Shown in pieces: positions 46,471 through 56,680 of a stretch of 64,000 bases of DNA (the stretch's first letter is position 1; every line of letters begins with the position of its first letter). The notes below the pieces were generated by a model that made no database searches, was not told the DNA's origin, and saw only the letters and a program-made list of their open reading frames with translations. This DNA comes from Acidimicrobiia bacterium (GTDB lineage Bacteria; Actinomycetota; Acidimicrobiia; IMCC26256; JAOSJM01), in contig JAOSJM010000007.1 of the NCBI GenBank assembly GCA_027494165.1, forward strand, positions 62,001-126,000. The letters are read 5' to 3'. Both the position numbers and the translations under genes were made by a program.

Positions 46471-49187
46471 ATGACCGGAGCGGCGCGGCGCTGGGCCTGG
46501 GACCGGGTCACCTGGTCCAGTCACTGCGGCAACTGCATCGCCAACTGCACGTATCGCCGCTACACGTCGGGCGACGAGATCGTCTACGAGGAGGTGACCG
46601 GGAACCTCCCCGGCTACGACGGGGTCCCCGACCCCAACCCGCTCGGCTGCCAGAAGGGCGCCGCCTGGCCGCTCCAGCGCGACTGCGGCGACCGGCTCCT
46701 CCACCCCATGCGCCGGGTCGGCGAGCGGGGCAGCGGCCGGTGGGAGCGGGTCACCTGGGACGAGGCCTTCGAGGGGATCGCCGACCGGATCGTCGACGCG
46801 CTCGAGGAGCAGGGCCCCAGCTCGGTCGTCGTCGACGAGGGCGCCGAGGGCGGCGTGCTCACCGCCACGGCCAAGGCCCGGTTCATCGACGCCCTGGGGG
46901 CCGTGGGCCTCGACTCCAACTCGACCGTCGGCGACGTCCACCTCGGCCAGTACCTCACGTTCGGCACGCTGCTCGCCGGGTCGGGCGCCGACGACACCTT
47001 CCGCTCCGAGCTGATCCTGATCTGGAACGCCAACCCGGCCTTCACCCGCATCCCCTACTTCCACTACCTGGCCGAGGCCCGCTACCGGGGCGCCACCGTC
47101 GTGCTGATCTCGCCCGACTACAGCCCCTCGGCCATGCACACCGACCTCCACGTCCCGATCGAGCCCGGCACCGACGCGGCCCTCGGGCTGGCCATGAGCC
47201 GGGTGATCCTCGACGAGGGCCTCGCCGACCTCGACTTCGTGCGCGCCCAGACCGACCTGCCACTGCTCGTCCGGGCCGACGGGCGGTTCCTGCGCCAGTC
47301 CGACCTCGAGACCGGGGGGCGTGACGACCGCTTCTACGCCTGGGCCGGCGGCGCCGCGGTGCCCGTGGACCCGGGCCGCCTCGGCGGGGCCCACGACGGT
47401 GTCCCCTTCGACGTCGAGGGGCGGGGCACCGTCGCCCTCGCCGACGGCACCGACGCCGAGGTCCGGACCGTCTTCTCGCTGCTGCGGGAGCGCCTCGAGG
47501 GCTACTCGCCCGAGGACGCCTCCCGGGTGACCGGCGTGCACCCCGACACGATCCGGCACCTCGCCCGCCTGGCCGCCGCGAAGCGCACCCGGCTCTACAA
47601 CGGCCTCGGGTCGTGCAAGCACCACCACGGCGATCTCATGGAGCGGGCGATGCTGCTCGTCCTCGCCCTCACCGGGAACTGGGGCCGGCCCGGCGCGGGG
47701 CTCGACACCTACATCATCGCCCTCATCGAGGGTGAGGTCCTCGGGCTGCTGAAGTCGGGCAGCGGGATCGAGGCCGCCGAGGCCGCCATCACCGGGCTCG
47801 ACGCCGCCATCGAGGGTCTCAAGGGTGACGACCCCGGCGTCACCGACGGCAAGGCGGTCCTCAACCTCATGCGCCTCGGCGCGGCGGCCGGCAACACCGT
47901 CCCGCCCGCGTTCTACCTCTACTACCACGGCGGCTTCGACGAGGTCTGGGACCGTCCCGGCTACGACGACGCGCCCCGATCGGTGGGCGCCTACCTCGAG
48001 GAGGCCCGGTCGCGGGGCTGGTGGGGCGGGCTCGTCCGCCCCGAGCCCGACGTCATCCCCCGGGTCCTCGTGCAGGCGGGCACGAACACGCTGCGGCGCA
48101 CCCGGGGCGGGCAGCGCCAGCTCCTCACCCACCTGTGGCCCGGCCTCGACCTCGTGGTGCTGGTCGACTGGCGGATGAACACCGCCGGCCTCCTCGCCGA
48201 CTACGTGCTGCCCGTGGCCTGCGAGGGCGAGCGGGTCGACCTCCACGCCGCGAACTCGCACCTGTGGGAGCGGATGTTCTCCGACCGGGCCGTCGAGCCG
48301 AGGGGCGAGGCCAGGTCCGACTACCAGATCTTCCGGGGCATCTGCCGGGCCGTCTCCGAGCGGGCCGCCGAGCGGGGCCTGGACAGGTTCCGCGACGGTC
48401 GGGGCGGCCACCGGGCGTACGCGTCGGTGGCCGAGGCCTACACGGCCCGTGGGGCGCTCGAGTCCGACGAGGCCGCCCTCGACGAGGTGCTGCGCGACAG
48501 CGCCCTCTCCGGCAACCTGCCTCCAGCCACCTCGGTGTCGACGCTGCGCCGGGACGGCTGGGTGCGGCCGGTGGCGCTGCCCCGGGCGGTCGCGGCGGCC
48601 ACCGGGGGCGGATCGAGGGGCTGGCCCCGTTCGTGGCCCTCCGGGAGATGGTCGAGGACGGCGTCCCCTACCCGACGCTGACCGGCCGGGCGCAGTTCCA
48701 CATCGACCACCCGTGGTTCCTCGAAGCCGACGAGGGCCTCCCCCGCCACAAGGACTCGCCGCGGGCCGGCGGTGACCTCCCGCTCGTGGTCACCGGCGGG
48801 CACCCGCGTTGGTCCATCCACGCCAACAACACGACGAACCGGCTCCTGCTCGAGACCACCCGCGGGCACCCGGTGCTCCAGCTCCACCCGGCCGACGCGG
48901 CCGCCCGGGGGATCTCCGACGACGACCTCGTGCGGGTCTTCAACGAGGTCGGCGAGTACCGAGTGCCGGCGAAGGTCTCGCCGGGGGTGCGACCCGGCCA
49001 GGTGATCCTCTACGCCTCGTGGGAGCCCTACCTCTTCCCCGGGTGGCGCGACGGGACCTGGGTGGAGCCGGGGATGGTCAAGGGGCTGCACTTCGCCGGC
49101 GGCTACGGGCACCTCGGCTACGCGGTGCTGCAGTGGCAGCCCCAGCAGTCGGACCGGGTGTTCCGGGTGGACGTCGAGCGGGCCTGA
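46471..49187 (+). CDS. Molybdopterin oxidoreductase, type II DMSO-reductase-like catalytic subunit (one-base indel)
   Basis: About 905 residues. The [4Fe-4S] motif begins SSHCGNCIANC (H18 or C19, C22, C26) with C60 as the fourth ligand. Asp155 in STVGDVHLG is a candidate Mo ligand, as in NarG/EbdA-type enzymes. The region WNANPAFTRIPYFHYLAEARY then ISPDYSPSAMHTDLHVPIEPG is characteristic of the ethylbenzene/steroid-C25 dehydrogenase group. The G5 run 48604-48608 is one base short; the repair joins AAATGG to RIEGLAPFVAL. No Tat signal is seen, and no beta or gamma subunit or chaperone gene lies next to it, which is unusual. The substrate is unknown. Confidence 0.88.
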
Positions 49188-49245
49188 CCCCGGCGCCGGG
49201 GACGGCGCCCGCGCGGCGCTGGCGGATCCCTGCCACGATGGTGAC

Positions 49246-50399
49246 GTGACCGTCATCACGCCCGGCGTGGCGCCGGGGTCCGCCGCGCGACGCGAGCCCC
49301 CGGCCCCCGTCCTCGTCGCCGCGCTGGCCTCGGCCGGCGCGGGGCTGATCCATGCCGCCGCGGCCGGCGTCCACGCCGAGCACCGGTCGATGGCGTGGCT
49401 GTTCGCGGCCTGCGCCGTCGTCCAGCTCGGGTGGGCGGTACTCGTCGTGGCCCGGCCGGCGCGCCTCCTGCTGGTCGCGGGGGCGCTGTTCCAGGTGGCC
49501 TGCGTCGGCGTCTGGGCGCTGTCGCGGACCGCCGGCTGGCCGGTCGTCGAGTCGATGCGCGACGGCGAGGCGGCCGGGTACCCGGACTCGGCCGCGGCGG
49601 CCATGGCCGCCGTCGCCGCCGCGGCGGCCGGGGTGGCCGTGCTGCGCCCCGCGGCCCGCCGGGCCGGCCTCCCGCTCCTGGCGCTGGGCTCGGTGGTGGT
49701 GCTCGCGCTGGCGATGCCGGCGATGGCCGCCCCGCACGACCACCTCGTCGACGAGCACGCCGACACGCACGCCGACGACCTGGTCCTCGACACCGTCGGC
49801 GAGGACGCCGCGGCGCCGGGCGACGGCTGGGGCCACGACCACGGCGACCCGGTCGGCGGCGCGGACGGGCCGATCGTCTCGCTCGACGATCCCCGGCTCT
49901 CACCGGAGCAGCGCGAGCGGGCCGGGTCGCTCATCGACGTCACCACCGCCGCCATGGCCGCCTTCCCCGACCAGGCCGCGGTCGAGGCGGCCGGTTACCG
50001 GTCGATCGGGGACGGGGGACGGGCCACGAGCACTTCGTGCGCTGGGACCTCCTGAACGACGGCCGCGAGCTCGACCCCGACGCCATCGAGTCGATCGTCC
50101 TGACGGTGCACCCCGACGGGACCAAGCAGGTGTCGTCGGCGATGTACATCCTCGACACCGGCAGGACCATGGCCGACGTCCCCGACATCGCCGGGGAGCT
50201 GACGACGTGGCACGACCACCAGAACCTCTGCTGGGAGGGCGGGCGGGTCGTGGGGGTGCTGCGCGACGGGCGGTGCCCACGGGGCGACTTCCGGCCCACC
50301 CCGCCGATGATCCACGTGTGGATCGTTCCGAACGAGTGCGGTCCCTTCGCCGGGCTCGTCGGCTTCGGCGAGCCCTGCGACCACCAGCACCGGCCGTAG
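49246..50399 (+). CDS. Membrane protein with His-rich exported segment (one-base indel)
   Basis: About 384 residues. Five TM helices fill the first 170 residues (VLVAALASAGAGLIHAAAAGV, LFAACAVVQLGWAVLVVA and later ones). A His/Asp-rich stretch follows (APHDHLVDEHADTHADD, then GWGHDHGD), then a soluble C-terminal domain (VRWDLLNDGRELDPDAIESIVLTV, HVWIVPNECGPFAGL). The G5 run 50014-50018 is one base short; the repair joins RSIGDGG to TGHEHFVRW. The histidines suggest metal binding. It follows the molybdoenzyme by 58 bases on the same strand. No family is recognised. Confidence 0.75.
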
Positions 50400-50428
50400 C
50401 GCCGCCGGGGCCGCGACAGCACGGCCGG

Positions 50429-51346
50429 TCAGGAGGCGGAGCCGGCCCGGGCCTGCTCCCGCCAGGACGCCAGGGACCAGATGTCCTGGTCCTCGCCCCA
50501 CGCCTCCTGCCCGTCGATCGACCAGCGGGCCAGGCTCATCCAGGCGATGTTGGTGGGGCGGTTGAACCAGGCGAAGCGGTTCACGCAGCTCCCCTGCGCG
50601 TGCAGCTCCCGACCGTCGGCGTCGGTGGCCTCGACGGCGACGCGCACCGGCCGGCCCCGGTCCCGGTCGACGCGGCGCTCACCGGCGACGAGGTCGGCGC
50701 AGCGGCCGTCACGCACGAGGTAGCCGGCGACGACCGCGTCCATCCCGCCCTCGTGGCGCGTGATCGCGTGGAAGCCGTGATCCGCCGACACGGAGGCGGA
50801 CGTGTACCCGGAGCGGAACCGGCCCTTGACCCGGTCGGGTCGGCGGCCCCACGTCCGGTCCCGCATCGACAGGCAGTCGACCTCGATCGCCTCGCCCCGC
50901 AGATCGAGGGTGCCGATGGCCCGGACCGGCTGGTCGAGGTGGGACTGGCCCGGCGTCCCCGTGGGGATCTCGTGGGGGGCCATCAGCGCGTCGAAGCGCA
51001 GGTCGAGGGAGACCCCGTCGCGGTCGTCGTAGGCGACCCGGTAGCGGGTGAGCGGCTCGAGGGTCCGGTGGCGCAGGCCGTTGCGGAGCTCGAGGTCGGC
51101 GAGGTCGCCGTCGGGCCAGGGGAGGTGCCACTGGTAGTCGTGGTGGAGCACCTCCCACGGCGACTCGCCCCGGTCGTCCCACAGGGCCACGCAGCTCGCC
51201 GCGATCCGCAGGTTGGGGCGGAACCAGGCGTACAGCGTCCCCGACAGCCGGCGCTCGGGGACCCAGAACGAGTACCAGGCCGTCTCGGTGAACCAGCGGT
51301 CGCCGGAGGTCGGCTCGTGGAAGGAGTCGTCGGCCGGGGTGATCAC
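50429..51346 (-). CDS. DUF7064-like beta-rich protein
   Basis: A 305-residue protein with paired beta segments, for example FTETAWYSFWVPERRLSGTLYAWFRPN and a second half beginning DHGFHAITRHEGGMDAVVAGYLV. The motif DCLSMRDRTWGRRP in the middle is what I recall for the DUF7064/7065 (hydroxyneurosporene-synthase-like) fold. The GTG at 51346 overlaps the stop of the phosphotransferase gene (GTGA). In actinobacteria such genes often lie near lipid or terpenoid genes. The reaction is unknown. Confidence 0.72.
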   Translation of the reverse strand: MITPADDSFHEPTSGDRWFTETAWYSFWVPERRLSGTLYAWFRPNLRIAASCVALWDDRGESPWEVLHHDYQWHLPWPDGDLADLELRNGLRHRTLEPLTRYRVAYDDRDGVSLDLRFDALMAPHEIPTGTPGQSHLDQPVRAIGTLDLRGEAIEVDCLSMRDRTWGRRPDRVKGRFRSGYTSASVSADHGFHAITRHEGGMDAVVAGYLVRDGRCADLVAGERRVDRDRGRPVRVAVEATDADGRELHAQGSCVNRFAWFNRPTNIAWMSLARWSIDGQEAWGEDQDIWSLASWREQARAGSAS

Positions 51347-52801
51347 GGGGCCTCCGAGCCGGCGTCCTCGTCGCCGGTCCATCGGTCGGGGACGGGGGGC
51401 AGCGGGTCGGACCCGCTCCCCCCGGGTGCCGGCCCAGAGCACCGCGGCCCGGTCGGCCCGGCGGACCAGGTAGGCGAGCACCCGGGGGTCGCCGGCGCGA
51501 CCCGCCTCGGCGGCCAGCCGCCCCGGGATCCCGTCCGCCTCACCCGTGACGGCCGGCCCGGCGCCGAGCAGCTCGGTCCGGTCGGCCCGATCGGCCTCGT
51601 CGAGCGCGGGACCCAGCCGGTCGAACGCACGGAGGTGGTGCAGCAGCGCGAGCACGCCGTTCAACCGGAGCCGGGCCTCGCGATCGCCCGCGAGCGACGC
51701 GGTCACGCCGGCGAGGTCGGCCTCGGCCCGCTCGAGCAGGATCTCCCGGGTGGTGGCCGGCGCGAGGCCGCCTGCCCCGGGGTCGGCCGCGGGCTCCGGA
51801 CCGGGGTGGGGGGCCGGCACCACGGCGACCCCGCACGCGTCGGCCAGGGCCCACCCGAGCCGGCGGAGGAAGCCGTGATGGGCGGCGAGGTAGCCGAAGA
51901 GCCCGAGGGCCCCGCCACCTCGGCCGATCGTCATCGACGTCGTCACGGCGCAGCGGAGGAGCACGAACACCCGGTAGTAGCGCAGCGACGCCGGCTCCAC
52001 CCGGTGTCCGGTCAGGCGCTCGTACGCGCCGCAGCGGGCCGCGGTCCCCCCGAAGACCTCCTCGGCCCCGGGCGCGCCCGCCACCCGCACGTCGAGCCAG
52101 GCCAGGTCGTCGACCGGGTCGCCGAGATGGGCGAGCTCCCAGTCGACGAGGGCCGACACCCGGCCCTCGTGGACGAGGAAGTTGCCCGGCCCCGCGTCGC
52201 CCTGGACCAGCGCCGTGCGCGCCACCGCGGTGGGGGGACGCGCGTCGAGCCAGGCGAGCGCGAAGGCGAGGAGGGGGTCGAGGTCCTCCACCCGGTCGGT
52301 CGCGAGCCGGGCCCAGACGGCCAGGTCGTCCCGGGCGTGGTCCTCGGGGGTCGCAGGGACCGCGAACCCCTCGAGCGGGATCGCGCCGGGGTCGAGCCCG
52401 TGCAGCGTGGCCAGGGCACGGAGGAAGCCGTCTCGCACCGCCTCGCACCCGGCGCCGTCCAGGTTCCCGAGGTCGGGCGACCCCGGCGCCCGCTCGAGCA
52501 GCAGCGCGGAGCCGCCCGGCGCGACCCCGACCAGCTCGGGCACGGGGACCCCGGTGCCCTGCAGGGCCCGATACACGACCGCCTCGCGGCCCAGCGAGAA
52601 GGGCGTTCCGGCGTAGGTCCCCGTCCCGGTCTCGGCCCGCAGGACCAGGTGCGCCACGTCCCCTCCCGGACGGCGCACGCCGAGGAGCCACAGCTCCCGG
52701 GACCCACCGCCGAAGCCGCGCTCCGAGGCCACGACCCGGCCCCCGGCCGCCTCCTCCACCCAGCGCCGAAGCTCCTCGCGCAACGCCCCGCCCCCTCGCA
52801 C
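51343..52801 (-). CDS. Aminoglycoside-phosphotransferase-fold kinase (APH/ACAD10-like; one-base indel)
   Basis: About 485 residues. The APH fold is clear: AVVYRALQGTGVPVPELVG in the N-lobe, then the catalytic loop LVQGDAGPGNFLVHEGRVSALVDWELAHLGDPVDDLAWL with HxD replaced by Gly-Asp-Ala, so the usual catalytic His is missing. The C-terminal 100 residues are helical. The C6 run 51418-51423 has one base too many; removing it changes an Arg-rich tail to SGSDPLPPVPDRWTGDEDAGSEAP, ending in a TGA that overlaps the next gene. The start is GTG at 52801 or TTG at 52783. The substrate is unknown; steroid or alcohol kinases share this fold. Confidence 0.82.
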
Positions 52802-52914
52802 CGGTGCCGCGTGCCGCCCCTCCCGGACTCCCCGGAGGCCCCACCCTACGCCGGGGCGGCCGGCGGGGCCCGCGGGCCGGGCCGCACGCCTTCGCCTCGC
52901 CCTTCTCCGGTCGG

Positions 52915-52920
52915 TAGAGT
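52915..52920 (+). promoter_or_regulatory. Putative -10 of the inositol-phosphate synthase gene
   Basis: TAGAGT fits the TANNNT actinobacterial -10. A transcript from here would carry the palindrome at 52939-52959 in its leader. No good -35 is visible. Confidence 0.45.
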
Positions 52921-52938
52921 CGCCTCGTCCCCGATCCG

Positions 52939-52959
52939 TCCCGGCGGTCACCGCCGGGA
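52939..52959. promoter_or_regulatory. 21-bp perfect palindrome in the ino1 leader
   Basis: Arms TCCCGGCGGT and ACCGCCGGGA are perfect inverted repeats around a single C, ending 19 bases before the ATG. The one-base centre argues for a protein operator more than an RNA hairpin. A repressor binding here would block transcription from the upstream -10. Confidence 0.65.
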
Positions 52960-52978
52960 GCGGCCCCCCGAGGTGGCC

Positions 52979-54304
52979 ATGTCGGATGCACCGTCCTCCA
53001 TCGCCCCGGCCGAAGGCCGGCTCGGCGTCCTCTGCGTCGGCCTCGGCGCCGTCACGAGCACGCTGATCGCCGGGGTGGAGCTGGCCCGTCGCGGGATGGG
53101 CGAGCCGATCGGGTCGCTCACCCAGATGGGCACGATCCGGCTCGGCAAGCGCACCGAGGGACGGGTCCCGCTGCTGCGGGACTTCGTGCCCCTCGCGTCG
53201 CTCGAGGACCTCGTCTTCGGGGCCTGGGACCCCTTCCCCGACGACGCCTACGTGTCCGCGTGCCGGGCCGGGGTGCTCGAGGTCGGACGTCACCTCGAGC
53301 CGATCGCCGACCAGCTCCGGGCGGTGCGCCCCATGGCCGCCGCCTTCGACCCCGCGTACGTGAAGCGCCTCGACGGTCCCAACGTGAAGGGCCGCCTCCA
53401 CAAGCGGGCCCTGCTCGAATCCATCCGGGCCGACATCCAGGCCTTTCGCGACGAGCACCTCGTCGAGCGGATGGTGATGCTCTGGTGCGCCTCGACCGAG
53501 GTCTTCATCGAGCCGGGCCCGGCCCACGCGGACCTCGACGCCTTCGAGAGGGCCATCGACGCCGACGACCCGCAGATCGCCCCCTCGATGCTCTACGCCT
53601 ACGCGGCGCTCCAGGAGGGCGTCCCGTTCGCCAACGGTGCTCCCAACCTCACCGTGGACGTCCCGGCCCTGCGCGACTACGCCACCGAGCACGGCGTGCC
53701 CATCGCGGGCAAGGACTTCAAGACCGGCCAGACGCTCATCAAGACGGTCATCGCACCGATGCTCAAGGCCCGGATGCTCGGGCTGTCGGGTTGGTACTCC
53801 ACCAACATCCTCGGGAACCGCGACGGCGAGGTGCTCGACGACCCCGAGAGCTTCAAGACCAAGGAGGAGTCGAAGCTCGGGGTGCTCGAGCACGTCCTCG
53901 AGCCCCACCGGTACCCGCAGCTCTACGGCGACGTGTACCACAAGGTCCGGATCAACTACTACCCGCCCCGCGGCGACAACAAGGAGGGCTGGGACAACGT
54001 CGACCTGTTCGGGTGGCTCGGCTACCCGATGCAGCTCAAGATCGACTTCCTCTGCCGCGACTCCATCCTCGCCGCTCCCCTCGCGCTCGACCTGTCGCTC
54101 TTCCTCGACCTGGCCCGGCGGGCCGGTCTGGGCGGCATCCAGGAGTGGCTCAGCTTCTACTTCAAGTCGCCCCAGGTGGCGCCCGGCCTCTACCCCGAGC
54201 ACGACCTCTTCATCCAGCACATCAAGCTCAAGAACACGTTGCGCTGGCTGATGGGCGAGGAGCAGATCACCCACCTGGGGATGGACTACTACCTGGAGGG
54301 TTGA
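52979..54304 (+). CDS. ino1: Myo-inositol-1-phosphate synthase
   Basis: A 441-residue NAD-dependent enzyme that converts glucose 6-phosphate to inositol 1-phosphate, the first step to phosphatidylinositol and mycothiol. The N-terminal Rossmann strand is LGVLCVGLGAVTSTLIAG (GxGxxxS type). The C-terminal half carries the family sequence GKDFKTGQTLIKTVIAPML and LFGWLGYPMQLKIDF. The ATG at 52979 follows AGGTGG. A 21-base palindrome lies just upstream. The frame is open far upstream, but that part is not protein-like. It converges on the GreA-like pseudogene with 8 bases between. Confidence 0.94.
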   Translation: MSDAPSSIAPAEGRLGVLCVGLGAVTSTLIAGVELARRGMGEPIGSLTQMGTIRLGKRTEGRVPLLRDFVPLASLEDLVFGAWDPFPDDAYVSACRAGVLEVGRHLEPIADQLRAVRPMAAAFDPAYVKRLDGPNVKGRLHKRALLESIRADIQAFRDEHLVERMVMLWCASTEVFIEPGPAHADLDAFERAIDADDPQIAPSMLYAYAALQEGVPFANGAPNLTVDVPALRDYATEHGVPIAGKDFKTGQTLIKTVIAPMLKARMLGLSGWYSTNILGNRDGEVLDDPESFKTKEESKLGVLEHVLEPHRYPQLYGDVYHKVRINYYPPRGDNKEGWDNVDLFGWLGYPMQLKIDFLCRDSILAAPLALDLSLFLDLARRAGLGGIQEWLSFYFKSPQVAPGLYPEHDLFIQHIKLKNTLRWLMGEEQITHLGMDYYLEG

Positions 54305-54312
54305 GCCACTTC

Positions 54313-54775
54313 TCAGCGCGCCGTACCGGTGCCGCGGTCCGAGCGAACGACGGTGCAACCGTATGCCCCGCTCGGTGCAGGGATCTCCACGTGCGCGCCG
54401 ACCCTCTGACCGATGAGAGCACGGGCGAGCGGCGAGTCGACGGAGATCACGCGTCGTCGACGGCAGCCTCGGTGGCCTGGACGATCACGTACCGCTCCTC
54501 GGTCCCGTCGTCGAGACGGATCTCCACCGTGTCGCCGAGCTTGACGACCCGGGGATCGTCGCTGATCGACTCGATGGGGAGGGCGTTGTCGAGCGTCGTG
54601 CGGAGCTCGTCGAGCTCGCGCGTGGCTCGGACGGATTCCGCGACCAACTCGGCGGATGGCGCCCTCCAGCACGGGGGAGCTCGCTCAGCCTCGCCTCGAG
54701 AGCGGCGAGGTCCTCGAGCCGCCGCTTCCTTCGGCGCTCAGGTACTCGCCCGAGCCGGTGCTGATGCGCTCATCG
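54313..54775 (-). pseudogene. GreA/GreB-family (Rnk-like) protein, multiply frameshifted
   Basis: Fragments of one GreA/Rnk-type protein can be read in several frames. The N-terminal start is DERISTGSGEYLSAEG, then RRLEDLAALEARLSELP in another frame. ELVAESVRATRELDELRTTLDNALP and VVKLGDTVEIRLDDGTEERYVIV follow in a third, and RVISVDSPLARALIGQRVGAHVEI in a fourth. At least four one-base changes lie within 460 bases, and the ATG itself is not in frame with the next codons. Such density within one gene makes true decay more likely than in its neighbours. The family binds RNA polymerase or nucleoside diphosphate kinase. Confidence 0.6.
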
Positions 54776-54939
54776 GCAGTCCTCCGAGGACGGGGACCTC
54801 CTCAGCGAACGATCATCCTCATGAGACCGGCTGGTTCGTGTCAAGGTCGCCGCGGTCGGCGGGCACGCACCACGTCCTCGAGGCGGGACGAACGGCCCGC
54901 CGACCCTCAGGCCGGCGCGCGACCGGCCGATGAGCGGGA

Positions 54940-56647
54940 ATGCGGCTGACGAGGGTCCTGGGTGCGGTCGGAATCGCGGTGAGCCTGGTCGCGGCGTGCG
55001 GCTCCGGATCGGACCGCGAGGTCACAGCCGGAGCCGAGACCGACGGGGCCGGCTCCGGGACGGGTGCGGCCACCCCGAACCCGGTCCTGGTCGAGATGCA
55101 CCCGGACGCGGCGGCGACGACCACGGCGCCGGTCGGTCCCGACGGCGGCACGGTGGCGGCGACCGCGGCCGACGGCACCCGCTACGAGCTCGTCGTCCCG
55201 GCGGGTGCGCTCCTCGCCCCCGCCGAGCTCACGATGGCGCCGCTCGCCGACGCCACCGGGCTCCCCGAGGACACGACGCTGGAGTTCGGCGTGCAGCTCT
55301 CCCCCGACGGCCTCGTGTTCGCCCGGCCGGCCTGGCTGTACGTCGACGCTCCGGGCGACGCCACGGTGACCGCGGGACTGGCCGTCGACGGCGACGTGGC
55401 GTCCCTCCGCCCGATCGGGTTCGACGGGGACCGCTTCGTGCTCCCCGTCGCCCACTTCTCCGGGCGCGGCGGTGTCGGCTTCCCGGGGCCGAGCGGCTGG
55501 GGCGACCGGTTCCCGCCCTCCCCCACCGGCGGGTCGCTCCAGGACGACGCTCTCTCCCGCGGCGGGCCGGTCGACGTCCCGCCACCCGGTGGCGGCTTCC
55601 CCGCCCGCGCCGGTCCAGGGAGCGAGCCGCCCGGCCCGGGTCCGGGTGACGGTGCCTCGGGCGGCGGGAACCCGGGGCGAGCGGGCCGTCGCTCACCGAC
55701 GGGCGCGACGGTCCGGGGGCAGCGGCTCGGGAGAGCGACGGTGACCTCACCGGCGACCTGCGAGACTGGGCGGAGGAGGCCGCGAACGCCCAGCTCACGG
55801 GAGACGAGGAGGGCGAGCGCCGGGCCGAGGAGAAGCTCGAGAAGCTCAGGGCCCGCCTCCTCGGCGAGATCGACGAGCTGGCGAGGATCTGCGTCGAGGA
55901 GAAGGACGCGACGAAGCTCTTCGAGATCCTCGTGCTCCAGCAGATCGGACAGGCTCATCGGGACCGAGGACGGCGCACCAGGAGGCGGAGCGCCAGCAGG
56001 CGATCCGCGAGGCGTGCGGGCGCTTCGAGCTGGAGGTCTACGGCGAGCTCATGTTCGACGCGCCGCCCGTGTTCCACATCGGGGACTCGATCGAGCTGGT
56101 CGTCCCGCTGGAGTACATCGGCGGCTGGCACGAGGGGTCCGCCGACGGGACGGTCACCCCGGTCGGCTACGACCGAGGGACCGAGGTCCTCGACGTCTTC
56201 GCCTGGGGCCTGGGCCCGCTCGTCGGCATCGACGTCCCCAACGACCTCACCCGCAACGACTACGTCCACTGCTCGGTGGCTCCCGGCCGCGGCTCGGTCA
56301 AGGTGGTCGCCGCCGGGTTGTTCGCCGACGACGGCCCGCTGGTCAGCGTGGCGCTGGCCACCGCCGCCGAGGCCCAGGTGTCGTGCTCCGACCCGGTCGG
56401 CACGTTCGGGTTCCCGCCGTTCGTCACCGACGTCGAGGAACTGCTCGAGACCGGGATCCCCGAGGCCACCGACGTCGGCCTGTTCCTCCAGGGCTGGGAG
56501 CATCCGGGCGGCGGCTCGCCCTGGGCCACGAAGGAGATCCACCACCAGCTCTCCGAGGAGGGGGTCACCCTCACCATCGGCTGGCACTTCACGATCGAGC
56601 ACGCCCCGGGCGAGCTCCCGCCGCCTCGGGACACCTCTCCGGGGTAG
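54940..56647 (+). CDS. Lipoprotein with ZU5-like domain (two one-base indels)
   Basis: About 568 residues. The lipobox is VAACG after a short signal peptide. Residues about 65 to 160 (GPDGGTVAATAADGTRYELVVPAGALLAPAELTMAPL) resemble a ZU5-like beta domain. A Pro/Gly linker, an acidic helical segment (AEEAANAQLTGDEEGERRAEEKLEKLRARL) and a C-terminal beta domain (FELEVYGELMFDAPPVFHIGDSIELVVPLEYIGG) follow. Breaks near 55666 and 55965 are each one base short. The ATG at 54940 follows GAGCGGGA. It is exported and anchored to the membrane. The role is unknown. Confidence 0.75.
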
Positions 56648-56680
56648 CACCGGCGCCCTTCCCCGAGCAGGCGTCGTGGT

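Noticed and set aside
45049..48411. A 1120-residue open frame on the minus strand
   Set aside because: It lies antisense to the molybdoenzyme and esterase, is rich in Arg/Gly/Pro/Ala, and has no motif. It is a GC-rich shadow frame.
50400..50428. Rho-independent terminator between convergent genes
   Set aside because: Only a 5-base GGCCG/CGGCC stem without a T tract is present.
49352..52978. Open frame running into ino1 from far upstream
   Set aside because: The part before 52979 is Arg/Pro/Ser-rich and antisense or out of frame to real genes. The enzyme begins at 52979.
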